From positions 1 to 52,629 of the forward strand of contig SXIH01000061.1 of NCBI GenBank assembly GCA_005772895.1: 52,629 nucleotides of DNA. The letters run 5' to 3'. The notes under the pieces are model-generated. The model made no database searches. It saw only the letters and a program-made list of their open reading frames with translations, and was not told the DNA's origin. Both the position numbers and the translations under genes were made by a program. This document shows positions 35,774 to 44,466 of this stretch, one piece after another. The DNA is from Bacteroidota bacterium. GTDB taxonomy: Bacteria > Bacteroidota > Bacteroidia > 2-12-FULL-35-15. Position 1 is the stretch's first letter. Every line of letters begins with the position of its first letter.

Positions 35774-37597
35774 ATGTCAGATAATCACGGTCATCACGAA
35801 AGTCACCACGGTCACGATAGTCACGATCACCACCACGATGAACATCATCATCAAGAATCGTTTGTGACGAAATACATTTTTAGTATGGACCACAAAACCA
35901 TTTCCCGTCAGTTTTTGATAACTGCCGTTATAATGGCTTTCCTTGCTATGTTGATGTCATTCATCTTCCGCTTACAGTTGGCTTGGCCAGGGGAAGAATT
36001 CGCAATCATCAATTTCTTGTTGGGCGATAAAATGGGTAAAGATGGAATGATTAACCCGGAAACATATATGGCTCTTGTTACCATTCATGGTACAGTAATG
36101 GTGTTTATGGTTTTAACAGGAGGATTGAGCGGTACGTTCAGTAATTTATTAATTCCATATCAAATTGGAGCACGTGATATGGCATCTGGATTTCTTAACA
36201 TGCTTTCTTATTGGTTCTTCTTCTTGTCTAGTGTAATTATGATGTGGGGATTCTTTATTGAAAGTGGACCAGCATCTGGAGGTTGGACGGTTTATCCACC
36301 ACTGAGTGCTTTGCCACAAGCGATGGATGGATCTAAAATGGGAATGACATTGTGGTTAGTTTCTATGAGTTTGTTCATTATTTCTGCATTATTAGCAGGT
36401 TTGAATTATATCGTAACTGTTATTCAACTTCGTACAAAAGGAATGACAATGACGCGTTTACCACTTACTGTTTGGGCATTCTTTGTGACAGCAATTTTAG
36501 GGGTTCTTTCTTTCCCTGTTTTATTTTCTTGTGCTTTACTTCTAATTTTCGATCGTAGTTTCGGTACATCTTTCTACTTGTCGGATATTTATATTGGCGG
36601 ACAAGCATTAGAGCAAACAGGTGGTAGCCCAATTTTATACGAACATTTATTCTGGTTCCTTGGTCACCCCGAAGTGTACATCATCATTTTGCCTGCATTG
36701 GGTTTAACTTCAGAAATCATTTCGGTTAATTCACGTAAACCAATTTTCGGTTACCGTGCAATGATTGGTTCTATACTTGCAATTGGATTCCTTTCTTTCA
36801 TTGTTTGGGGTCACCATATGTTTATGACTGGAATGAATCCATTCTTAGGATCCGTTTTCGTATTTACAACATTATTAATTGCAATTCCATCTGCAGTAAA
36901 AGCGTTTAACTACATCACTACTTTGTGGAAAGGGAATATCCGTTACACTCCGGCAATGTTATTTGCAATTGGTTTGGTGTCTACATTTATTTCAGGTGGT
37001 TTAACAGGAATCATTCTTGCCGATTCAGCATTGGATATCAATATTCACGATACGCAATTTGTAACAGCTCACTTCCATATTGTAATGGGTGTATCTGCTA
37101 TCTTAGGAATGTGTGCCGGTGTTTATCACTGGTTCCCTAAATTGTTTTTACGTCATATGAATAAAACTTTAGGATACATTCACTTCTGGGGAACATTCAT
37201 AGCTGCATACGGAGTATTCTTCCCGATGCACTTTTTAGGATTAGCTGGTGTGCCACGTAGATATTACTCTAACAGTGCATTCCCTATGTTCGACAACTTA
37301 ATTGATATCAATATTTTCATTACTAGTTTTGCTGCTTTAGCGGCTGCAGTACAATTGATATTCTTATTTAACTTTTTCTATTCAATGTTCCGCGGACCAA
37401 AATCAGAACAAAATCCATGGAATTCAAATACATTGGAGTGGACAACACCAATGGCAAATACTCACGGAAACTGGCCTGGCGCATTGCCTGTAGTTCACCG
37501 TTGGCCATACGATTACAGCAAACCAGGAAAAGATCAGGACTTTGTTCCGCAAACTGTTCCTTTAGCTGAAGGCGAAGTTGATGGTGGTGGACACTAA
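35774..37597 (+). CDS. coxA: Cytochrome c oxidase subunit I
   Basis: 607 residues with twelve or more membrane helices. It is the proton-pumping, oxygen-reducing core subunit. Key sites are HPEVYI (CuB His and cross-linked Tyr, ~300), WGHHMFMTG (CuB His pair, ~348) and TAHFHIVMG (heme ligands, ~435). The N terminus is unusually His-rich, with roughly half of residues 5-32 His. The gene is followed by an ATT-heptamer array and a strong terminator at 37625, so it ends the operon. Subunits III and IV are not next to it and must be encoded elsewhere. Confidence 0.97.
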   Translation: MSDNHGHHESHHGHDSHDHHHDEHHHQESFVTKYIFSMDHKTISRQFLITAVIMAFLAMLMSFIFRLQLAWPGEEFAIINFLLGDKMGKDGMINPETYMALVTIHGTVMVFMVLTGGLSGTFSNLLIPYQIGARDMASGFLNMLSYWFFFLSSVIMMWGFFIESGPASGGWTVYPPLSALPQAMDGSKMGMTLWLVSMSLFIISALLAGLNYIVTVIQLRTKGMTMTRLPLTVWAFFVTAILGVLSFPVLFSCALLLIFDRSFGTSFYLSDIYIGGQALEQTGGSPILYEHLFWFLGHPEVYIIILPALGLTSEIISVNSRKPIFGYRAMIGSILAIGFLSFIVWGHHMFMTGMNPFLGSVFVFTTLLIAIPSAVKAFNYITTLWKGNIRYTPAMLFAIGLVSTFISGGLTGIILADSALDINIHDTQFVTAHFHIVMGVSAILGMCAGVYHWFPKLFLRHMNKTLGYIHFWGTFIAAYGVFFPMHFLGLAGVPRRYYSNSAFPMFDNLIDINIFITSFAALAAAVQLIFLFNFFYSMFRGPKSEQNPWNSNTLEWTTPMANTHGNWPGALPVVHRWPYDYSKPGKDQDFVPQTVPLAEGEVDGGGH

Positions 37598-37600
37598 AAA

Positions 37601-37628
37601 ATTTAAAATTACAGATTACAAATTAAAA
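37601..37628. repeat. ATT-anchored heptamer array after coxA
   Basis: ATTTAAA ATTACAG, then ATTACAA ATTAAAA, starting three bases after the coxA stop and running into the left arm of the terminator. Confidence 0.6.
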
Positions 37629-37657
37629 CCCTTCGTATTATTTACGAAGGGTTTTTT
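37625..37657 (+). terminator. Intrinsic terminator of the act-cox operon
   Basis: A 13-bp perfect stem AAAACCCTTCGTA / TACGAAGGGTTTT with a 5-base loop and following T run. Confidence 0.92.
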
Positions 37658-37660
37658 ATT

Positions 37661-37687
37661 CCTCCTTTGTAAAAGGGGGCTAGGGGG
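37661..37687. repeat. C/G-rich palindromic element
   Basis: CCTCCTTT pairs with AAAGGGGG (one G-T pair) around a 3-base loop and is followed by CTAGGGGG. It stands out from the AT-rich surroundings and resembles a dispersed intergenic element of the CCCCCTAGCCCCCTTT type. No second copy was found in this window. Confidence 0.4.
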
Positions 37688-37732
37688 ATTTGTGCGAATC
37701 ATCCATCGGAGAAGTTTGATTATCTTTACATC

Positions 37733-38404
37733 GTGACCATCCGACAACTCATATTTCTTTTTTTCTTTGCTGCTACAATCACAGCAACCGCACAACCCAC
37801 TCTCGATACCATCCAACTCAGCTTGAAACAAAAGCCACACCTCTTCGGAAAATTTGATACCCGCAATTCTTTTATTGATAATAGCCGAGCGAAAATATTT
37901 GGATTAAAAACAGGATTAAATTATGGAAGACGATTGTATTTCGGAATTGGATATAACCAACTTAATCCTCCTTCGCAGGACTTTGATAAAACAATTCTTA
38001 TTACAAATATTAATGGAGAGTTAGAAAAAACAAATGCAGTGCTCCGTTTGTTTTATATTTCTGTTCATGCCGAATATGTTTTTTATCAGACAAAACATTG
38101 GGAGCTAAGTATGCCTTTGCAATTTGGGGTTGGACAAACATATTATAAATACAATCAATTTGGAAAACGCAAAGTAATTGATAAAGATTTGAATTTTATT
38201 TATGAGCCCGCTATTTCAGTAGAATATAAATTTGTGAAATGGGCCGGTATTGGTGTTGATGTGGGTTATCGTTTTATGCTTACGAGTTATAAAAACCTGA
38301 ATCAAAAATTTACTGCTCCAACATATGCTTTTAAATTTTTATTGTATTATAACGAAATTGTAAAATCCATTTTCCCGAATAGTAAGTTGGCTGAAAAGTT
38401 GTAA
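37733..38404 (+). CDS. Probable outer-membrane beta-barrel protein, unknown function
   Basis: 223 residues from GTG 37733. The signal peptide covers residues 1-20 (IFLFFFAATITATAQ). The mature part has repeating strands with alternating aromatic residues (LNYGRRLYFGIGYNQL, LRLFYISVHAEYVF, YKFVKWAGIGVDVGYRFML) and no Cys, consistent with an 8-stranded barrel. Several ATG-less codons precede it; GTG is the only start that includes the full signal peptide. It lies between the act-cox terminator and a convergent minus-strand gene, with 4 bases between the stop codons. Function is not deducible. Confidence 0.75.
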   Translation: MTIRQLIFLFFFAATITATAQPTLDTIQLSLKQKPHLFGKFDTRNSFIDNSRAKIFGLKTGLNYGRRLYFGIGYNQLNPPSQDFDKTILITNINGELEKTNAVLRLFYISVHAEYVFYQTKHWELSMPLQFGVGQTYYKYNQFGKRKVIDKDLNFIYEPAISVEYKFVKWAGIGVDVGYRFMLTSYKNLNQKFTAPTYAFKFLLYYNEIVKSIFPNSKLAEKL

Positions 38405-38408
38405 AATG

Positions 38409-38807
38409 TTATACTCTCACTCCAATAACTAACACATCGTCTATCTGCTCATAATCCCCTTTCCACGATTCAAATGTTTTTTTAATTTCTTGTTTTTGTT
38501 CTAACAATGGTTTATGAGCAACCGAAAGTAATAACTTCTTGAAATTTTTAGTCATTAATTTTTTTCCTGTTTCACCGCCAAACTGATCTGCATAACCATC
38601 TGTAAAAAGATAAAAAATGTCCTCGGTTATATAATCAATAGTATTGTTTTTGTATTCGAAATTTTCGGAAGTAAAACCACCAATTGCTGATTTAGTTGGC
38701 GAATATTCTGTTAATTCAGAATTTGAGATTTTATACAAAACCCTGTTAGCTCCGGCATATTGAATCCTTTTATTTATAAAATCAAAACAACATAAAGCAA
38801 TGTCCAT
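38409..38807 (-). pseudogene. C-terminal part of SpoIIE phosphatase domain, out of frame with its N-terminal part
   Basis: 132 codons starting at MDIALCC, with the second half of a SpoIIE/PP2C phosphatase domain: QYAGANRVLYKIS, LFTDGYADQFGG and DDVLVIGVRV. The two intact paralogues in this window contain the same order of motifs in one continuous protein (DGMD, AGA, DGYADQFGG, DDV). The missing link SRDGMD is encoded in this frame just upstream of the ATG, so this is not an independent gene. Restoring one A in the AAA run at 38841-38843 (minus strand) joins it to the gene at 38774-40510. This is either a genuine frameshift mutation or a sequence error. Confidence 0.8.
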
Positions 38808-40510
38808 TCCATCCCTTGATTTCGAATCTGTGTTGTTCGCTTTAATGCATCCTTAACTCCTTTGTTAAGTTCGGATAAAATATCGGCAGGTGACACCAAT
38901 TTTTTTTCTTGAACTGCAAAATTCAGCTTGTCATTACCAATCATACTCATAAATGCACCAGGCACACCATGTCCGGTACAATCAACTGCTGCAACAAAAT
39001 GTTTGTCGTTCACTTTTTTAAACCAATAAAAATCACCACTCACAATATCTTTGGGTAAAAACAAAACAAAGGAATCAGGAAATATTTCATGAATCTCTGA
39101 ATCGTTAGGCAACATTGCCTGTTGAATTGTTTTTGCATATTCAATACTGTCTGTAATTTCTTTTTTCTGATGTTCAATCAAATTGTTTTTTGACTGCAAA
39201 TCTTGATTCTTGCTAAGTATTTCCACTTTTTGTTGCCCAAGTAATTTATTCGCTCTTTTTTTATTTCGAAATGCAAAAAGTAAAACAAGAGATAGAAAAA
39301 AACCTAAAACACTTATTCCAATTACTGAATTCCGTATGTTCGTTTGAATTGTTTTATCTTTTTCAAGAAGAACTATTGTTTGTTCTTTTTTGTCGGTGTC
39401 GTACTTAGTTTGTAATTCTTGCAATTGTTTGTTGCTCTCTTCGTTAAATAAAGTGTCCTTGATTTGGTCATACAACAGTTCGTAGTTAAATGCCTGCTCA
39501 AAATCTTTCTTAAGTGCAAACACTGTTGCTATATGAGAATACGATTCTTTTAATGAAGCTTTTAAACCTGTAGCTTGAGCACATGCAATTCCTTTTTTAT
39601 AAAAAATTAATGCTGAATCATATCGTTTTTGCTCCTTATACAAATAACCCAAATTAATAAAAGGACTCACCATTTTAACTGTATCATTTTCTTCTTTATT
39701 TAGTTTTAATGATAATCGTAAAGCTGTTTCTGCTTTTATGTATTCTTTTTGGGTAATATATAATTGTCCGATATTATTTAAACAAGTTATCTGATCACCG
39801 GTATTGTTTGTTTTCTCTGCAAGGGTTAGTGCTTTTGTATAATATTCCAACGCTTTTTTAAGTTCTTTTTTTTCATCATACATAATTGCAATATTATTGT
39901 AAGCATGTATGATTCCTAATGTATTATTCAGCTTTAATTGATTTTCCAAAGATTTTTGATAATAATACAAACTCAGATCAATATTTTTTTGTGTGTAATA
40001 TAAATTTCCTAAACTATTGTACACAATTCCAACGCCATTTGTAAATCCTATCTTTTCGAAATAACTTAAAGCTTTTAAATAATAATTTAATGCTAACGTT
40101 GATTTTCCCTGGTCATCATAAATATTTCCCAAATTATTATACGATGCTCCTAAGCCTTTTTCATCATCTATTGTAAGCCGTATATCAAGTGCCTGACTAT
40201 GATAATAATGTGCACTATCATTCATCCCACTATAATAGTAAGTACTTCCAATATAATTTAAAACCCAGGCTTTGTTTTTTTTATCGTTTAATTTATCTGC
40301 TAATAACAATCCTTTAAACCCAAGTTGTATGGCTTTGTTTTTATTGTCATAACTATAATACTTTTGAAGCTGAATAATCGACTGTAATTTTGAACTGTCG
40401 GGAATAGCTGTTTGAAGGGATTTTTCTATGCTATCTACATTTTGAGAAAAACAAAACAGAGTGTTTGTAAGGAATAAACTAATTATAAAATAAATCTTTT
40501 GCTTTTTCAA
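38774..40510 (-). CDS. TPR sensor with SpoIIE/PP2C phosphatase domain, truncated by frameshift
   Basis: 578 residues as read. The signal peptide covers 1-23 (FCFSQ). Nine or so TPR units follow (~30-370, e.g. YNNLGNIYDDQGKSTLALNYYLKAL), then a membrane helix (~392-412), a coiled coil, and the linker ITDSIEYAKTIQQAMLP (~460) that precedes the phosphatase domain. The first half of that domain is intact (SGDFYW, AAVDCTGHGVPGAFMS); after VKDALK the frame runs into 17 unrelated residues and stops. The normal end is found in the next frame at 38409-38807. Intact proteins of this class dephosphorylate anti-sigma-factor-antagonist-type partners in response to a signal sensed by the periplasmic or cytoplasmic TPRs. 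As written, the enzyme lacks two metal-binding Asp sites. Confidence 0.85.
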   Translation of the reverse strand: MKKQKIYFIISLFLTNTLFCFSQNVDSIEKSLQTAIPDSSKLQSIIQLQKYYSYDNKNKAIQLGFKGLLLADKLNDKKNKAWVLNYIGSTYYYSGMNDSAHYYHSQALDIRLTIDDEKGLGASYNNLGNIYDDQGKSTLALNYYLKALSYFEKIGFTNGVGIVYNSLGNLYYTQKNIDLSLYYYQKSLENQLKLNNTLGIIHAYNNIAIMYDEKKELKKALEYYTKALTLAEKTNNTGDQITCLNNIGQLYITQKEYIKAETALRLSLKLNKEENDTVKMVSPFINLGYLYKEQKRYDSALIFYKKGIACAQATGLKASLKESYSHIATVFALKKDFEQAFNYELLYDQIKDTLFNEESNKQLQELQTKYDTDKKEQTIVLLEKDKTIQTNIRNSVIGISVLGFFLSLVLLFAFRNKKRANKLLGQQKVEILSKNQDLQSKNNLIEHQKKEITDSIEYAKTIQQAMLPNDSEIHEIFPDSFVLFLPKDIVSGDFYWFKKVNDKHFVAAVDCTGHGVPGAFMSMIGNDKLNFAVQEKKLVSPADILSELNKGVKDALKRTTQIRNQGMEWTLLYVVLIL

Positions 40511-40540
40511 CGGGTTGCTGCTATATATTCAATCAAATGT

Positions 40541-40581
40541 AAAAAAAATTTCCGCCCTGAGCCTTCAGAGCAGAAATTTTT
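40541..40581 (-). terminator. Intrinsic terminator of the PKD/SprB-repeat protein gene
   Basis: On the minus strand a 17-bp stem (40581-40565 with 40560-40544, two G-U pairs) with a 4-base loop is followed by eight T residues. Confidence 0.85.
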
Positions 40582-40600
40582 CCATTTAGTTCTCATTTAT

Positions 40601-43600
40601 TTATTCGTTACTCGCAAGCAATGTAACGTGACCAATATAGTCGTGATGCTTTTGAGAGAAATCTCTCACAACAATTTTGTAAACATAAACTCCTTGCTGC
40701 GAAATTTTATCTCCGTTATTTGCTCTTCCATCCCAACCTTTTTCAAGGTCATCTGATTGAAAGATCAATTCTCCCCATCTGTCAAAAATCATCATATTGA
40801 ATTCACTTATCTCAACTCCTTTAGGCATAAAGTAATCATTGGTTCCATTTCCATCGGGAGTAAAAGCATTTGGAATATACAAGGTAAATACAGGAAGCAC
40901 TTCAATTTGCATTGCAGTTGAATCTTTACATCCTTTATTTGTTGTTGTAACTAAAGATACAATGTATAATCCTTTATTTGCGTAAGTGTGTTGTGGATTT
41001 AAAAGTGTTGAACCGGTTCCATCACCAAAATTCCAGACACGAGTTGCTGCGTTTGTTGACTGATCATAAAATTGGTAGATCGGGCTCATTATTGTTCCAT
41101 CCATTCCTTCGGAAGTGAAGTGAGCAGTCGTTCCCGGATTTACAATAACAGTACTTGTTGTTGTTGCAGTATTCACACATCCGAAAGGCGATGTAACTGT
41201 TACGTTAATAGTGTATGTTCCACTAACAGTATAGGTGTTTGAGGGGCTCACTTGTGAAGACGTATTTCCGTCTCCGAACGACCAGTAATAAGTTGCTCCT
41301 GTATTTGTAGTTGAGTTGTCCACATAAGTTAAAGTAGCGCGTTCACATTCTTCAATTGTTTGCGGAGAAAGTGAAATCACAGGCAAAGGATGAACTGTTA
41401 CCGGAACACTAGAAGTAACTGTATTTCCACAAGCATCTGTAACAGTAACAACATAAGTTGTTGTTGTTGTTGGAGAAACCGTGAACGGACCATTCCCTGT
41501 TCCTAATCCACCACTCCAAACAATTGTTACCGGACCTGTACTTCCGAAAACGTTGGAAGCAACTGTTGCTGTATTTCCAATACACATCGCGCTTGGAGGA
41601 GAAACAGTTAAGTTGGCAGCAGTTAATGAAGTAACGTTTATAGTAACCATTGCAGTTGTACCAGCACAACCATTCGCATCGGTAGCAATTACACTATAAG
41701 TTGTATTGCTTGTAGGGTTAACTGTTTGAGATGCACCTGAACCAATACCTGTCCAGTTAAAAGTATAACCAGCAGTTCCGCCAGTTGCAACGGCATTGAT
41801 GTTTGCATTTTGTCCTGAACAAATTGTTGTTCCACCGCTCGCAATTGTAACAACCGGTGTTGGTTGAGTGATAGTAACACTTGCAGTAATTGTACAACCG
41901 TTAGCATCAGTAGCGGTTGCGGTATATGTTCCCGGACTTAATCCGGTTGCACTTGCAGTTGTTCCTCCACTTGGTAACCATTGATATGAATATGTTGGTG
42001 TACCACCGGCAGGAATTATAATTGCTTGTCCGTTATTCGATCCGTTACACGTTGCAGGAAATCCTGCAGATGCAATTGAAAGTGGAGCGGGTTGCGTAAT
42101 TGTAATAGAGGACGTTGCTGTACAATTATTTGCATCGGTAACTGTTGCTGTATAATTTCCAGGAGTTAAACTGGAAATTGTTTGAGTAAATGTTGCCGGA
42201 GTTGTATTCCACATATAGTTATAAAAACCCGTTCCTCCCGATGCACCAACTGTTGCAAAACCATTTGCCATTCCATTACAAGTAACGTTATTAATTACCA
42301 TAGCGTTTGCCGTTAATGCATTTGGTTGTGTAATTGATACACTAGAAGAAGCTGTACAGCCATTGTCGTCTGTAACAACTATAGAATATAATCCGGAAAA
42401 TAAATTTGTTGCAGTTGCAGTTGTTTGTGTTGGTGTAGAGTTCCACGAATAAGTATATGGTCCTGTTCCACCTGTCGCTGCAATTGTTGCAGTTCCATCA
42501 TTTAATCCAAAACATGTTGCATTCGTTTGTGACAAAGAATAACTCAATGGAGTTGATGGTTGTGTAATAGTAATTGTATCGTATTTCACACAACCTCCGG
42601 AAGTTGTAACAGTAACATAATAAACCCCGGAAGTTAGTCCTGTTATTGTTGATGTTGTTGCCCCGTTGTTCCATAAATAAGTATATGGAGGAGTTCCGCC
42701 ACTTGCGTTTGCTGTTACAGATCCATTATTCCCACCGAAACAGGATACGTTTGTTGCATTCATATTTATATTCCCTGGCGCTTCACCTGTTGCAACCGTT
42801 GCAACTCCAACGCTCATACAACCATTTGCACCTGTTACGTTAACAGTATAAGTTCCGGCAGAAAGACCATTCTCACTTGAAGTTGTTCCGCCACTCGGAA
42901 ACCATTGATACGTAAAGGGGCCAGAACCTGTAATAACCATTACATCTGCTGTACCATTCGAAGCATTACAATTTGCAGGAGTTGCAGTTGTGTTTAAAAC
43001 AATTCCCGTAACTGTAATACAAAATGCAAATGTTTGACTTCCGTTATATGGACAATTATCATCCTGAACAGTAACGGTAAAACAATGACTCGCAGTGCTG
43101 ATATCAGCAGTAGTTGGTGTCCAGCTGAATGTTGCAGTTGGGCGTGAACCACCACTGGAAGTAAATGTCGCTCCAGCAATTGCACCATTCCAAACTATTG
43201 AAACGTTTTGAGCAGAATCTATATCATAGGTATCTATTGTAAAATTTATTGGCATACCAGCACAAGCAGTTAATGAATATGTTCCGGTATTATTTATTCC
43301 GGCAACATAAGGATTATTATTTGTGCAGGAAATTGTTCTCATTTGAATATCGCGCATTACACTTCCAACGAGTATTTCATTTCTATACTCTTGAACTAAT
43401 ACAGCAAAAACAGTAACCTGAATCATTGTAGGAGTCATACACATATCACCTGTTAAATTATTAAATGTAACTGCAGGAGATGACGCAAGCGGTTGCGCTG
43501 CAGAATAAGGTGGGTTGTAAGTTACAGTTGTTGTTGCACTTGTTTGAGGTGTAATTAAAGTAAAGTATAACGAATCGCCATCAATATCGGATGAACCATT

Positions 43601-44167
43601 GTTAAAACAATATGGTTGATTCGAACAAACAAAAGGAATTGGGGCATTCGAAAAATTGGGAGAACTATTACAAGGGAAATTTAAATTGTCCAACGTTGCT
43701 TCAACATAAATGCTTTCAGCAGATGGATTAAGGATGGTACCTATTGAAGCATTTCTACAACACAATGTAAAACTAAATACCCAGTCGGTACAACTAGCAG
43801 GTAAAGTAGTGATTCCACGATAGATGAATTCTTGTACACCAGGATAAGTTCCTCCTGAGCATTCGGTATTAAAGGCTGAGCAAATTGGTGATACATCTTG
43901 TCCTGTTCCTGGTATTGGGTTAAGAGTTAAATTGTAGTTTTCGCCACACGTGGCAGATGACAAATTTATTGATACTGTAGCGGGTGCTGCCACACCTGCA
44001 CAATCGCGATAGAAAGAAAGCGATATTTCGTACTGGTTTCCGCCCAAGCAGCGATACGTTATATCAGCACTTTGGGCGTGAGAGGCAAAAGCTTCATTTG
44101 ATGTTTGAATAAACATTAAAATAAAACTAAGCCATGTAAGGAGTCTGGTTTGTAGTTTAGTTGCCAT
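40601..44167 (-). CDS. Giant PKD/SprB-repeat surface protein with T9SS type B C-terminal domain
   Basis: 1188 residues from ATG 44167. GGAGG lies 5 bases upstream of it, inside the frame of the other ATG at 44179. The signal peptide covers about 1-28. An N-terminal region (~30-390; SADITYRCLGGNQYEISLSFYRDC and further Cys) is common in large Bacteroidota surface proteins. It is followed by five SprB-type repeats of ~75 residues (ITQP-ended), two Ig-like domains, two PKD domains (YYWSFGDGN, RVWNFGDGT) and a type B sorting domain (IPNAFTPDGNGTNDYF, FDRWGE, W-D-G). It is probably a secreted adhesin or surface fibre. No PorP/SprF gene adjoins it, so it must use one encoded elsewhere, for example at 5136-6212. 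The terminator is at 40541-40581. Confidence 0.92.
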   Translation of the reverse strand: MATKLQTRLLTWLSFILMFIQTSNEAFASHAQSADITYRCLGGNQYEISLSFYRDCAGVAAPATVSINLSSATCGENYNLTLNPIPGTGQDVSPICSAFNTECSGGTYPGVQEFIYRGITTLPASCTDWVFSFTLCCRNASIGTILNPSAESIYVEATLDNLNFPCNSSPNFSNAPIPFVCSNQPYCFNNGSSDIDGDSLYFTLITPQTSATTTVTYNPPYSAAQPLASSPAVTFNNLTGDMCMTPTMIQVTVFAVLVQEYRNEILVGSVMRDIQMRTISCTNNNPYVAGINNTGTYSLTACAGMPINFTIDTYDIDSAQNVSIVWNGAIAGATFTSSGGSRPTATFSWTPTTADISTASHCFTVTVQDDNCPYNGSQTFAFCITVTGIVLNTTATPANCNASNGTADVMVITGSGPFTYQWFPSGGTTSSENGLSAGTYTVNVTGANGCMSVGVATVATGEAPGNINMNATNVSCFGGNNGSVTANASGGTPPYTYLWNNGATTSTITGLTSGVYYVTVTTSGGCVKYDTITITQPSTPLSYSLSQTNATCFGLNDGTATIAATGGTGPYTYSWNSTPTQTTATATNLFSGLYSIVVTDDNGCTASSSVSITQPNALTANAMVINNVTCNGMANGFATVGASGGTGFYNYMWNTTPATFTQTISSLTPGNYTATVTDANNCTATSSITITQPAPLSIASAGFPATCNGSNNGQAIIIPAGGTPTYSYQWLPSGGTTASATGLSPGTYTATATDANGCTITASVTITQPTPVVTIASGGTTICSGQNANINAVATGGTAGYTFNWTGIGSGASQTVNPTSNTTYSVIATDANGCAGTTAMVTINVTSLTAANLTVSPPSAMCIGNTATVASNVFGSTGPVTIVWSGGLGTGNGPFTVSPTTTTTYVVTVTDACGNTVTSSVPVTVHPLPVISLSPQTIEECERATLTYVDNSTTNTGATYYWSFGDGNTSSQVSPSNTYTVSGTYTINVTVTSPFGCVNTATTTSTVIVNPGTTAHFTSEGMDGTIMSPIYQFYDQSTNAATRVWNFGDGTGSTLLNPQHTYANKGLYIVSLVTTTNKGCKDSTAMQIEVLPVFTLYIPNAFTPDGNGTNDYFMPKGVEISEFNMMIFDRWGELIFQSDDLEKGWDGRANNGDKISQQGVYVYKIVVRDFSQKHHDYIGHVTLLASNE

Positions 44168-44177
44168 GGTGACCTCC
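44168..44177 (-). promoter_or_regulatory. Shine-Dalgarno-like site for the PKD/SprB-repeat protein
   Basis: On the minus strand GGAGG-TCACC-ATG gives a perfect anti-SD match at 5-base spacing to ATG 44167. Such sites are unusual in this phylum and decide between the two candidate starts. Confidence 0.55.
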
Positions 44178-44179
44178 AT

Positions 44180-44466
44180 TTTTTAAATTAGAACAATAAA
44201 TTAAGAACTGTCTCCTTTAACGCCTCTTAAATAAAAGGGTTGCATAAAAGTCAATAATTGTGAAAAATGTAATGGAGCGAGTCCTAATAATTATAGTGGT
44301 ATTTATAAATAGGAATTATTGAAAAAGAAAACTACTTGTGGCTGAAACTACTGTAAATAATGGAGTTTAGAGCTCCGAAGAATGTTCTATATACTTTTAA
44401 AAACCTAATAGAAGATCGAAAAAGGCTTTTCCGAAAACATATTTTTGGGTTGTTAAATTTTGTGAT
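44180..44466. other. 287-base gap without a recognised gene
   Basis: AT-rich gap between two minus-strand genes. It should contain the promoter of the PKD/SprB-repeat gene, but no TTTG / TAnnTTTG pair was found. A short frame at 44360-44605 on the plus strand overlaps the phosphatase gene and has no support. Confidence 0.4.

Noticed and set aside
38409..38807. The 132-codon frame as an independent phosphatase gene
   Set aside because: It encodes only the C-terminal half of a domain, and conserved residues continue upstream of its ATG in the same frame.
38836..38846. Programmed -1 frameshifting in the TPR-SpoIIE gene
   Set aside because: The local sequence ATTAAAG does not fit X XXY YYZ, no downstream stimulatory structure was seen, and paralogues are read without a shift.
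40499..40756. Plus-strand frame of 85 codons near the phosphatase start
   Set aside because: It overlaps the ends of two well-supported minus-strand genes and a terminator, and has no recognisable features.
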